From assembly GCF_020283565.1 (NCBI RefSeq), contig NC_060065.1, forward strand, positions 42,210,409-42,274,408: a DNA stretch of 64,000 nucleotides. Direction: 5' to 3'. This document shows positions 1 through 10,490 of the stretch, one piece after another. A model generated the notes under the pieces. The model ran no database searches. It was not told the origin of the DNA and saw nothing but the letters and a program-made list of their open reading frames with translations. How positions within the stretch are numbered: position 1 is the first letter of the stretch; each line of letters opens with the position of its first letter. The stretch comes from Trifolium pratense. Its lineage: Eukaryota; Streptophyta; Magnoliopsida; Fabales; Fabaceae. The translations under genes and the position numbers were made by a program.

Positions 1-1
1 T

Positions 2-1517
2 ATTGATCCAACTATCGTTCTCAATCTTCGACCTTTCACCACAGCAGTTAAGATGTGGGATTACTTGAAGAAAGTATACAGCTAGAACAATGATGCTCGC
101 CGATTCCAACTTGAACATGAAATTGCAATTTTTCAGCAGGAAAGTCTTGCCATTTCTGAGTTTTATTCTCATTTTATGAATCTTTGGTCTGAATACACTA
201 ATATTGTCTATCAAGATTTGTCAACTGAAGGGCAAACTGTCATGCAAAAGTTTCAAGATACAACCAAACGAGATCAATTTCTAATGAAATTGAGATCTGA
301 TTTTGAGGGACTACGATCCAATCTCATGAACAGAGCTACTGTTCCATCTTTGGATGATTGTCTCAATGAATTGCTTCGCGAGGAACAACGTCTCCTCACT
401 CAGAAAACCATGGAACAACAGAAGGCTGCTTCTCTTCCTTTGGCATATGTCGTGCAAGGCCGACCTCGAGGGAGAGAAATGAGTACTGTCCAATGTTTCT
501 GCTGCAAAGGACATGGACATTATGCTTCCAACTGTCCTAAAAAGTTCTGCAATTACTGCAAAAAGGATGGTCACATCATTAAAGAATGCCCAAGCCGACC
601 ACCGAAGAAAACAGCCACGGCTTTCACTGCCTCTGTCGGTTCTTCTACAGCTCCTATCTTTGTGGATCAGCACTTGCATTCCACAACGCCAACTTTGACC
701 CCTGAAATGGTTCAACAAATGATCATTTCAGCTTTTTCTGCTTTTGGTTTGTCAGGTAACATTTCTTCCCCCAGCTCTCCTTGGTATTTTGATTTTGGGG
801 CATCTAATCATATGACCAACGATGTTGCTGCTCTTACCAATGTTACAAATTATTATGGTAATCTCCAAATACATACTACTGATGGTAACAAATTACCTAT
901 CACGACAATTGGTGATATTTCCTCTTCTCTCACAAACATTTATGTTTCCCCTGGTCTCACCAGCAATCTTATTTCAGTTGGGCAGTTAGTTGACAATGAT
1001 TGTAGAGTTGAATTCTCAAAATCTGGTTGTCTTGTGCAGGATCAACAATCAGGGAAGATGATCGCGAAGGGGCCTAAAGTTGGACATCTTTTTCCTCTCT
1101 ATTCACCATTGTCTCCATGTTCTTTTATGCCTTTTATTTCTTGTAATTCTGCAACTATTGATTTCCAAACATGGCATAAGCGTCTAGGACATCCAAACTC
1201 AAATGTACTTTATAATTTGATGAAATCTACAGTTCTTGGCAATAAAAATTCCCCATCTCTTAGTGGTATTCAATTTGATTGTAGTTCTTGTAAACTTGGT
1301 AAAAGTAAAATTCTACCATTTCCAGTTCACCAAGCAAATGTTAATCAACCTTTTGACATGATTCATAGTGATTTATGGGGAATAGCACCCGTTATTTCTC
1401 ATGATTCAGCCACATGAACGCTCCAAACTCACAGCTCAATCTGTTAAATGCGTGTTTCTTGGTTACTCAACCCACCAAAAAGGTTTCATATGCTATGATC
1501 CTAATCTGAATAGGATT
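2..1517 (+). pseudogene. copia A: gag, protease and integrase fragments
   Basis: Reading from base 2, the frame gives a gag domain, broken once by TAG at 83-85. Two CCHC zinc knuckles follow near 507-580, a protease-like segment (WYFDFGASNHM near 781-813, where the usual DSG triad reads DFG) and a GAG-pre-integrase segment (TWHKRLGHPNSNVL). The integrase core begins with HSDLWG near 1366 and then stops. From 1416, in another frame, the sequence resumes at the integrase C-terminus (FLGYSTHQKGFICYD). A deletion of the DDE core with a frame change is the simplest reading. The last codons before element B join in frame with 3985 onward once B and one GGATT are removed. Confidence 0.85.
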
Positions 1518-1766
1518 TGTTGAAAGTTTGAATCAATATTATTATTATTATAGTTTAATAGAGTTTATTGAGTTTCTTAGGATTCCTATTGTTACTAGTT
1601 TTAACTAAAGGAATTATGAGTATTAGTTGGTGTGTTACAAATTTAAGGTAGTTTAGTTCTGATTTATGTTTATGTTTTTTATGTTATGTTTTTCATGTAT
1701 TTAAAGGATGATAATATCAATAAAATTGTGTGACTTGTATTTCTCCTTCCTCCAAAAAATTCAACA
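1518..1766 (+). repeat. Element B 5' LTR
   Basis: It starts TGTTGAAAG and ends TTCAACA. It is the partner of 3734-3979. It has one extra ATT in an ATT run near 1540. Confidence 0.93.
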
Positions 1767-1851
1767 GTGGTATCTAGAGCTTTTTTCTTGAGGGACCTGG
1801 TGAGGTTGAGAGTTCCATCAAACACACAAAAAAAAAAAAAAAGAGATCAAA

Positions 1852-3672
1852 ATGCAATCAGAAAACTTAGCCATAAAATTGCCAGTTTTTTAGGGTAAAA
1901 ATTATCACTTATGGGCAACCAGAATGGAAGCTTATCTTGAAGCTAATGATCTTTGGGAGGCTGTTGAGGATGAGTATGAGATTGATCCATTACCGGACAA
2001 TCCAACGGTTGCACAAATTAAAATTCATAAGACGAAAAAGCAGCGAAAATCAAAGGCAAAGTCTTATCTCTTTTCTGCTGTTTCTGAAGCAATCTTTACG
2101 AGAATTATGACTCTGAAGTCAGCCAAAGCAATATGGGATTTTCTCAAGCAGGAGTACGAAGGAAATGAGAAAATCAAAGGGATGCAAGTGCTGAATTTGA
2201 TCAGAGAATTTGAGATGCAGCGGATGAAGGAATCAGAAACAATCAAGGAGTATTCTGACAAACTTCTAAGCATCGTCAACAATGTAAGATTGCTTGGAAC
2301 TGAATTTTCTGATACAAGGATAGTCCAAAAAATTCTTGTAACTGTTCCTGAGAGATTTGAGTCCACCATTTCTTCTCTAGAAAACTCCAAAGATTTGTCA
2401 ACCATTACTTTGTCAGAATTGGTGTATGCTTTGCAAGCCCAAGAACAAAGGCGACTTATGAGGGAGGAAGGCACGATTGAAGGTGCTTTACAAGCAAAGT
2501 TGAAGCTCAATCAAGGCCACAAAGGAGAGAAGAAAAAGGCCCAATGGAACAACTTCCAGAAAGGAGAAGGTTCTAATAAATTGAGTAGTAAAGCTGAAGA
2601 TGAGCAGGCAAATTATCCTCCATGTCAGCATTGTGAAAAAACAAATCATCCACATTTCAGATGCTGGAGTAGACCTAATTTCCGTTGCAACAAATGCAAT
2701 CAGCCGGGTCATATTGCAAAATTTTGCAAAAATGAAGTACAACCTAAAGTTGAGGCACAAGTGGCTGATCAAAATGAGGAGGAGGAATACTTATTTGCAG
2801 CAACATGTTTGTCTACCGACAAAAATAAGAAAAATTGGTTGGTTGATAGTGGATGCACACATCACATGGCCCATGATGAAGAGTTGTTAAAGAAGTTAGA
2901 CAAAACAATTGTTTCAAAAGTTACCATTGGCAATGGACAAAGTGTTGATGTCAAAGGCAAGGGAGTTGTTGCTGTTGAAACTCTCTCAGGTACTAAATAT
3001 ATTTCTGATGTTTTATTTGTGCCTGAGTTGAATCAAAATTTGTTGAGTGTTGGACAAATGCTGGAAAAACACTACACTTTGCATTTTAGTGACATGAAAT
3101 GCACCATATTTGATCCTGTTGGTGGTGAACTAATGTCTATTAAAATGAGAAATAGAAGTTTTCCGATAGAGTGGAAGCAAACAGCAATGCATGCATCTCC
3201 AAGTGTAGTAGAAGCCTCAAATAAAGGGAAGATCGGAGTAGAAATTCTCCAAGGCCAAAACTCTAAAACTGCAGAAGAAAAATTTGATGATAATGCTAAT
3301 TTTTCTGTTAAAAAGTGTGAACCTCATGCTGAAATTTTTGAAATGTGCAATGTTGCTATGGTCAATCCTTTGGGTGATGCAAATGTGGCAAGCATGGATG
3401 GTTGGAGAGTTGTCATGCAGGAGGAGAAAAATATGAAAGAGAAAAATGAATCTTGGCAATTTGAAGACAAGCCAAGAGATCAAAAGTTGAATAATGTTAA
3501 GTGGGTTTATAGAACTAAACTTGATCATAATGGTTCTAAGAACAAATTTCAGGAAAAATTGGTTGATAAAGGCTTCCGGGAACATGAAGTTTATTTTTCT
3601 AATGATTTTGCTCATGTGGCGAGTCATCAAGGGGCAAGTTTTGAAGATGAGAAAATTTACAAAGTTCATTAG
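1852..3672 (+). pseudogene. Element B gag-protease polyprotein with RT relic
   Basis: The ATG at 1852 opens a frame (M-Q-S-E-N-L) that meets TAG at 1891-1893. After that the frame is open for 582 codons from ATG 1924 to 3672. The order is a UBN2-type copia gag (about 1924-2520), a lysine-rich linker, CCHC knuckles (2623-2730), and an aspartic protease with the DSG triad (2844-2852) in WLVDSGCTHHM. Next comes a linker with no integrase, then a short stretch matching the RT N-terminus (VKWVYRTKL near 3500-3525) that decays before the YVDD site. Whether the stop at 1891 is read through or a downstream start is used cannot be told. The protein could supply capsid and protease but not copying or integration. 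Confidence 0.8.
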
Positions 3673-3733
3673 AGAAGTTGAGAAGTCCAAAGAAGAGAAA
3701 TTTGAAGTCAATAACTATTGATTCAAGGAGGAG

Positions 3734-3979
3734 TGTTGAAAGTTTGAATCAATATTATTATTATAGTTTAATAGAGTTTATTGAGTTTCTTAGGATTCCT
3801 ATTGTTACTAGTTTTAACTAAAGGAATTATGAGTATTAGTTGGTGTGTTACAAATTTAAGGTAGTTTAATTCTGATTTATGTTTATGTTTTTTATGTTAT
3901 GTTTTTCATGTATTTAAAGGATGATAATATCAATAAAATTGTGTGAGTTGTATTCCTCCTTCCTCCAAAAAATCCAACA
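3734..3979 (+). repeat. Element B 3' LTR
   Basis: It starts TGTTGAAAG, ends ATCCAACA, and is followed by the GGATT duplication. It differs from the 5' LTR at four positions and by one ATT. Confidence 0.93.
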
Positions 3980-3984
3980 GGATT

Positions 3985-5821
3985 CGAGTCTCTAGAAATG
4001 TCATTTTTCAAGAGGATAAATATTTTTTTTCCACTAATCAAGACACCCATTGTCCTACATCCACATCTATTTTGCCTTTATTTTCTAACAATTCAGCAGG
4101 CGAACCAACCCCTAAACCAATCTTGGTGAATCAGAGACGTCCAACACCTCCACGGCCCCCTACCGATCATTCTCTGGCTGTTGATTCAGCACTTCAACCA
4201 GAACCAGAATGTTTACGTCGCAGTACTCGCGATCGTACAGTATGATCCATCTCCACCTTTATCTTTGACAGCAACTTTAGCTTCTGTTTCTATCCCTTCC
4301 TCATATAAACAGGCTATGGAACACAAATGTTGGCAAGACGCTATAGAGGCAGAACTTCTAGCACTAGAGGAAAATCAAACATGGGATGTTGCTCCATGTC
4401 CCTCATCAGTTAAACCTCTTGGCAGTAAATTTGTATTCACTATAAAGCTTCGTTCAGATGGATCCATAGATCGCTATAAGGCTCGGTTGGTTGTTCTTGG
4501 GAATAAGCAAGAATATGGTCCTGACTATGATGAGACTTTTGCACCTGTGGCCAAAATGACCACAATACGCACTATTCTAGCCATTGCTGCATCTAAATCT
4601 TGGCAAATTCACCAACTAGATGTCAAGAACGCCTTCCTTCACGGGGACCTCAAGGAGGAGGTTTACATCAAACTTCCTACGCGCATGACTTCCACATTTC
4701 CTAATACCATTTGCAAATTAAAACGTTCTTTGTATGGGTTGAAACAAGAACCAAGAGTGTGGTTTGAAAAGTTTAGAGCAACACTTATTGGTTTTTCCTT
4801 CATCCAGAGCAGCTATGACCCGTCTCTATTTATACAACTAACATCAAAAGGAATTGTGATACTCCATGTTTATGTGGATGACATTGTCATCACCGGTTCA
4901 GATCAAGAGGCAATCAATACAATCCAAAAGTTGTTGCATTCCACTTTTCACATGAAAGATCTTGGGCAGCTTACTTACTTCTTGGGTTTAGAAGTACACT
5001 TTCAACAAAAAGGCATATTTGTAAATCAACACAAATATACTCAGGATCTTATTCAGCTTGCTGGTCTCACCAATGCTACTGTTGTTGACACTCCCATGGA
5101 AGTTAATGTCAAGTTAAGACGGGATGAATGTGAACTCCTAACAGACCCCACTTTATATCGGAAGTTGGTTGGTAGTCTTATCTATCTTACAAGACCCGAT
5201 ATATCTTTTGTTGTCCACACAGTTAGTAGATTCATGCAGAATCCTAGACATTTGCATCTTTCAGCAGTACATCGAATCATTAAATATCTGTGGGGTACCC
5301 CTAGCCGCTGTCTCTTATTCCCTAATGGTGCAGAAATACAACTTCAAGCATACAGTGATGCTGATTGGGCTGGCTGCACAGACACAAGAAAATCTACAAC
5401 AGGTTGATGTATGTTTTTAGGTGGTGCCCCCATCTCTTGGAAGTGCAAGAAACAGGATTCTATATCTAAATCCTCGACTGAGGCAGAATACTGGTCCATG
5501 TCTGCAGCATGCTCAGAAATTATTTGGTTGCGGGGCCTTCTTTCAGAACTTGTTTTTTCACAAACAAAACCAACTCCACTGCATGCTGATAATACAAGTG
5601 ATATACAGATTGCAGCAAATCCAGTGTACCACGAAAGAACGAAGCACATCGAGGTCGATTGTCATTCAATTAGGGAAGCCTATGACCGCAAAGTTATTAA
5701 GCTGCCTCATGTCTCAACATCGGTTCAGTTAGCTGACGTCCTCACCAAATCTTTGACTCGTCAGCGACATAATTTTCTAATCAGCAAATTGATGCTTCTA
5801 GACTCACCAGCATCAATTTGA
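3985..5821 (+). pseudogene. copia A: RT and RNase H
   Basis: The first part (to about 4240) is the variable linker after integrase, ending in RRSTRDR. A one-base frameshift near 4240 moves into the frame that holds reverse transcriptase. That frame runs from WQDAIEAELLAL, through KARLVVLGNKQ and HQLDVKNAFLHGDL, to the catalytic YVDD near 4870-4881. RNase H follows (YSDADWAGCTDTRKSTTG). A TGA at 5405-5407 replaces the conserved Trp, and the same frame continues to 5821 (SSTEAEYWSMSAACSEI). One stop and one frameshift are enough to inactivate it. Confidence 0.9.
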
Positions 5822-5827
5822 GGGGGA

Positions 5828-6061
5828 TGTCAATGGAATTTGACAGTTTAATAAATCATTAATTGTGCAGATTTGTTGATATTTGTAATTATGTAATTAT
5901 TCCCCTGTTTAATTAGTCCAGCTGTAGGTATTATTTAGTCCAGCTGTAGATTAGCAGTTTTAGCAAAATTTAAGGCTACATATCATATTGTATCAGTATT
6001 ATTTAAAGGAGAATTCCCTAATGAAAAAAGGCAGACATTACACATACAGATTCTGAGTTTG
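5828..6061 (+). repeat. copia A 3' LTR (right end approximate)
   Basis: It starts TGTCAATGG directly after the purine tract AGGGGGA. It is AT-rich and non-coding. The end must lie before 6062, where LINE coding sequence starts on the other strand. The partner LTR is outside the window, so the boundary is not fixed. Confidence 0.6.
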
Positions 6062-6400
6062 ATACTTCCAAGATAAAGGTTTCACCCTATCGATCAGACA
6101 CTCGACAGAAAAGGTCCCTTCCGAAAACAAGACATCATTTCGAGATTTCCAGTAACCACACAATAGTATGCCAAATTAATAACCACCTAATCTATTTTTT
6201 CTACCCATGCTCATGCCCCAGAAAGCCTTAAAAAACTTTAAAACACCACAAGGAGGCACCAGCTCTACACCCAACCACCGAATAATACTATACCAAACTA
6301 GTGAGATTTGGTTACAAGAACCAAATAAGTGATCAGCTGATTCTGGCCCTAATCCACATAACACACACGTAGAAGCACAAGCCCCAACGAGACCCTAATC
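6062..6400 (-). mobile_element. LINE 3' fragment (zinc-binding end of reverse transcriptase)
   Basis: On the minus strand the sequence encodes the Cys-rich zf-RVT region found at the end of plant LINE ORF2. It reads ACASTCVLCGLGPESADHLF, then the W-x-x-I/V segment (SLVWYSIIRWLGVEL). After a frame break it gives WKSRNDVLFSEGTF and SVECLIDRVKPLSWKY. The upstream ORF2 is missing. No poly-A tail is visible because the copia LTR abuts this end, so the copia element probably inserted into an older LINE. Confidence 0.75.
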
Positions 6401-7560
6401 CACATGGTTGATATTGAATGCTTTAATTTTGTTGCACATGAGGAGGGTAATGGATGGCTAGCTAAGCATGCTTATATAATATATCCATGGCACAGAAAAT
6501 TTTGGATCAATTAGAGACAGAATGTTATGCCACTTATTGGTGGTGAAGCATTTATTCCATCACTTGAAAACACTATACTCATGGTGTTCTTTGTTGTTAT
6601 TTAAAAACCTGATATTTTTGTGCCGTAATTTCCTTAAAGCCAATCATGAATGAACAAGATCCTCTATAGCTGCTGCACAGTGCAACGAACTTTAAAACCG
6701 TTAGATTGAATACATATAATTTTAGATGCAAACTAACGATCTTACGGTCTGTTGAAATGTGCAGTAGTTGTGTAAGAGTTCTGAACTCTTCGGAGCACTC
6801 CAATCTATTATAATTGAAAGAGATGTTTTGAAAGACCACAATACGAGTAATACTTCAAGTTAATCGAGCAATTTAGTCTTCATTTTTAAATTCAATATGA
6901 CATTAATTATTATTTTATCAGTAATATTCCAAGATTCTGTTCGGGAGGAAGATCATGGAGGACAAGGTACATATTTTACAGCAGTGCTATACACTGAAAA
7001 GAAACCTTCCCGAAAATTTCACAATGTTGATGTGTTGCTTTAGTAAACAGAATAACACATCTAAATTTGCTAATATAACATAGGGGTAAACTGAAATTCA
7101 CTAACATTGTAGGGGTAAACACTGTTTAACCCAATTTTATTAGATTATCATGTAGACATAAATGATTACTCATTTAGAAAACAATATTAGAAACACGGCA
7201 ATGAAGAAAATTACCTCTAAATTTGCTCGAGATTTAGATTCCAAATCTGATCACTCTTCTTCAGCTATCTTTTATTCTTCACTACAAAGAACAAGACATC
7301 TTCCTTTGTTTTGACTTCTTTGTGTTAACGAGTATGGTTGTTGGGTGCTTAGCTTTTAAAGTTGAAGAAAACTGCAAATGCATGCATTTTATTTTATTTT
7401 TGCAATGTTGGATATTTTTTAACCAAGTATAGCTATTTTGATTGGGATAGAAATAATTGTGATCATAATTTTTTCATTGTTAGGACTGCAATGCGGTCAT
7501 ATAGTTGTGTGTACTAGGGGGTTGGGTTAGGGGAGCATTATCTTGTAGCAAGTACTTGAA

Positions 7561-8134
7561 TTGGTTTTGGTGTCATTCTAAACTTAAAAGTGTATATTTA
7601 GCATAACTTGTGCTCAACAGGTTTTCCTAGCTAGTTTTAGAATAAAATTTCCTTGCTTTTTAAGTGGGAGACTTCAATAACACCTTATGTCACAATGCAA
7701 AAGCTAAGTGTATAGGAAGGGAGGATGGTAGGATAGGAATATTTTTATCTGGCGGGAAATTCTTTAATTGGTTTTTGTGACATTCTAAACTTAAAAGTGT
7801 ATATTTAGCATAACTTTTTTTTTATTGTGAACAAGATATTTAGCATAACTTAATTTGTGCTCAACCAACATTCCTAGTTTTATATAAAAAAAAAATCCTT
7901 TTTTTTTTTTATTTCATGGTGTAACAATCAAATCAATGATCAGAAGAAACTGAATTAGAGTTGAAGGGGTGTGCGTCGAGAGGATTATTTGTATGTCGTA
8001 TGAAATTGTTTAATTAGTTTTGGTGTTATTCTAAACCTTTTCTTTTTGACTAATGGTGTTATTCTAAACTTAAAAATGTATATGTAGTATAACATTATGC
8101 TCAACTGATTTTCCTAGTAGTTTTATAATAAAAC
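7561..8134 (+). repeat. Three degenerate direct repeat copies
   Basis: Copies lie at about 7561-7647, 7768-7890 and 8014-8134. All share the order TTGGTTTTGGTG, CATTCTAAACTTAAAAGTG, TATTTAGCATAACTT, GTGCTCAAC and TTCCTAG..TTTTATAATAAAA. Copies two and three each carry a 16-base internal duplication around a short T-rich insert: 7801-7816 and 7836-7851, and 8021-8036 and 8054-8069. Confidence 0.75.
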
Positions 8135-8525
8135 AAGTGTAGAGACCCGGTGTTACCCGGATTAGACATATATATTAATTTTTAAAATTCTAACGTCACT
8201 TATATTAAATGAGTGTGTGCACACTAGTAAGATGATAACAGGTAACTAGAAACTCCGAGTAAATTATACTAGAATTGGAGAGATTCAAGACTAACACTAC
8301 ATCTGGTCTTAGTCTATTTTTTCAGCATGTGCCACATAAGTATGTTACTTTATTTATCAGGTACAAGAGACAGATTTTATTGACAGAAACCTCCTAGATA
8401 CTAATAGCAATTACAAGGTTAGTACTAATAAATACTGTAATTATTAGTAAAAAAACTATAGTTAAAGATCAAGACAATGATGATCCATAAAGCATATATT
8501 TATATGTATAGCAAAAGTTTTGTAT

Positions 8526-8544
8526 GGGGGGGGGGGGGGGGGGG
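8526..8544. repeat. G19 homopolymer
   Basis: Nineteen consecutive G residues in an AT-rich context, about 30 bp past the stop codon of the minus-strand PPR relic. The exact length is likely unreliable in assembly. Confidence 0.9.
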
Positions 8545-8562
8545 TAAGAGAATGGTCTTACA

Positions 8563-9790
8563 TCAGAGGTGAATCTAAGAATCTCTCATCGAAACAGAAC
8601 CTTGCTGCTCACAATAATACAACCATTGCATCCCTTTATCTATAGTCAATATTATGGCTTTTATCTCTTCAATATTTCTGTGTAATTGATCCCCTGCAAG
8701 AAACAGATGAACCTCATCTTTAATAGTAATCCAACTACTACCTGGACTTTTTTTAATTCCTTTTGAATTCTTTGTCTTTCTTACTAAGTCACCCTCAATC
8801 TTTTGTCCAGCAGTAGAATACATGTTGGATAAAACTACACAAGTAGTTCCATTTGCAGGCTCCAGCTCGTTAATACGTTGAGCTGCAAGCTTAGCAAGGT
8901 CAAGGCGTAGGTGAGCCTTGCTTGCGGCAAGAAGAGGTCCCAAAATCCCCTGATCATGGCCGTCCAAGAAATCAAATCCTTCTCTGGCATCCTGATCTCA
9001 AAAATCCCATAAGCTGCATCCACTTCATTGTTATAAATATATCTATCAAAGAATTCCAACTAACTAAATCTTTATTACCCATAGCACAAAACACTTTCTT
9101 TGCCATATCAGTGCAACCAAACAAGGAATACATAGTTATAATAGTATTAGTCAAAACACTACCAAACTAAAATCCCAATCTTGAAACCAACCCATGAATC
9201 TGCATTCCCTCTTTCACACCACCACAATTTCCACACCCTTTAACCATTATAGTCATGGTAGTTGAATTAACCTCAACAACCCCTTCCCTCCTCATATCCA
9301 AAAACAAACAAAACCCATTTTCAAACAAACCTTTCTCTATATACCTATCAATCATTGCACTCCAAGAAACCACATTTCTCACAAGCATTCTATCAAACAA
9401 TGTCCTAGCATAACCAATCTTCCCATCTCAGCCAAATAAAACTTCCATGCCTCAAAAAAACCCATAATCATGGCAGCATAGGACACCGTGTTTCGGTCAT
9501 AAAACAAGTTAAAAAGCTCATAAGCTATGGTAACATTACAACCATTGCGAATGTAAGAGGATCATGGCATTATAAGAAGCAGGTGTTCTTTTAGGCATTT
9601 CATCGAACAGTTTGCGTGCGTTACCGATTTGACCATTTTGGGCATATAATGTGAGCATCGCTGTCCAAGTGACAATGTTCTTTTGGGACATTTTGTGGAA
9701 TATTGTTTCTGTTGCTTTGCCGTTTCGTCCATTTTCTGAAATCTTAACGTTGTAGTCAGTGATAAATTTGCTACCTTTTGCAGTGTTGGT
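8563..9790 (-). pseudogene. Pentatricopeptide repeat (PPR) gene, E-class, broken
   Basis: Minus-strand segments in several frames each match PPR repeats. The 5' part near 9560-9760 reads NIVTWTAMLTLYAQNGQIGN and ARKLFDEMPKRTPASYNAMI. The part at 9167-9400 reads NVVSWSAMIDRYIEKGLFEN and GMQIHGLVSRLGF. The part near 8972-9154 reads NTIITMYSLFGC and KDLVSWNSLI. The 3' part (8575-8967) is an E/E+ type tail (PANGTTCVVLSNMYSTAG, SPGSSWI). Intact members act in organelle RNA processing or editing. Here at least four frame breaks and stops prevent a single product, and the N-terminus is missing. No targeting peptide or complete repeat array can be assembled. Confidence 0.85.
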
Positions 9791-9994
9791 TTGTTTCTGG
9801 CGTGATTCTCTATTAGTTAAACTTAAAACATAAAAATACGATTTAAAAATAAAAATTTATATTCAAGATGTCAATTTAAAATTCAGATTACTTGCTCCAA
9901 ATTACAAGTTTGATAATGAAATTATTAAGATAAAAAGATTTAGGAGGAAATCCCTCTGACCCTAAAAATATAAGAACCAATTTGACCACTACGC

Positions 9995-10117
9995 CAATAC
10001 ATAATTTTGATTACTAATATATTTAATTATCTATTAGTAAAAATTATAAAAACTTAATATAAACAAGATTTTATATGCTAATACGGTCAAAGTAGATGTT
10101 ATAAAAAGGAACGGGGA
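9995..10117. mobile_element. Truncated Stowaway-like MITE
   Basis: The segment ends in GGTCAAAGTAGATG followed by GGAACGGGGAGAGTA, the typical right end of mariner-type MITEs (consensus GGAGGGAGTA). No matching left terminus is visible, so it is a fragment. Confidence 0.45.
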
Positions 10118-10408
10118 GAGTATATTAATTGGATTTGGATTCTAAAAGTAAAACCAATGAAGGATATTTTTTCACATTATCTTTCTAATATACCCTCATT
10201 TTTACTCATTTTTAGGGTTCATCGTATCCGAATCAATCTAAAAGTAAAACCGCAAACTGAACCAATCCAAATTGAAAACCTCAAAAACCTGCATTTAGTA
10301 AAAACCACACGTATCATTTTTCTTCTAAATCGCGCGCTTTGATTTGCGGTTTTCATTTCAGAAAACCGAACCAAACTGCAATACTTAACTTAACTCTATC
10401 AACTATAC

Positions 10409-10490
10409 CAGGGCCGGCCCAGGCCTAATGCATGAGGTGCTGCAGAGCTGGGCCTCTATTTTTTGGGGGCCTCCAGTTTTTTGTATGCTG
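10409..10490 (+). mobile_element. hAT-type element end (fragment)
   Basis: It starts CAGGGCCGGCCCAGGCC, the kind of terminus seen on plant hAT elements, and goes on into GGGCCTC-rich sequence. I found no matching opposite end nearby, so only one end is claimed. Confidence 0.4.

Larger units (their letters stand above)
1518..3979 (+). mobile_element. Short nested LTR element B (gag-protease only)
   Basis: It has direct LTRs of 249 and 246 bp, TG...CA ends, and a GGATT target duplication at 1513-1517 and 3980-3984. A primer binding site (TGGTATCTAGAGC, 1768-1780) follows the left LTR and a purine tract (3724-3733) precedes the right one. At 2462 bp it is far shorter than an autonomous copia element. 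The internal part codes for gag and protease plus a small relic of the RT N-terminus; integrase and almost all of RT-RNase H are absent. By hand the LTRs differ at four bases and one ATT unit, so the insertion is not very recent but is younger than element A. Confidence 0.93.
1..6061 (+). mobile_element. Ty1/copia LTR retrotransposon A, partial and decayed
   Basis: The domain order is gag, protease, start of integrase, end of integrase, reverse transcriptase and RNase H, which is the Ty1/copia order. The left LTR and the gag start lie outside the window. The element is dead. There is an in-frame TAG at 83-85. Most of the integrase catalytic core is deleted near 1395-1416. There is a frameshift near 4240, and the RNase H region has a stop at 5405-5407. 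Element B sits inside it. A purine tract (5820-5827) precedes the 3' LTR. The right end abuts an older LINE fragment at about 6062, so the LTR end is only known to within about 15 bp. Confidence 0.9.
6401..8560. other. AT-rich spacer without a recognisable gene
   Basis: There is no convincing exon. A short plus-strand stretch near 6403-6520 reads as an open coding-like peptide but matches nothing I recognise. The region holds a three-copy degenerate repeat (7561-8134) and ends near a G19 tract. Confidence 0.6.

Noticed and set aside
311..718. A 135-codon minus-strand frame near the left edge
   Set aside because: Shadow of copia gag and its zinc knuckles.
6597..6839. An 80-codon minus-strand frame in the spacer
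   Set aside because: No motif, no splice context, composition of spacer DNA.
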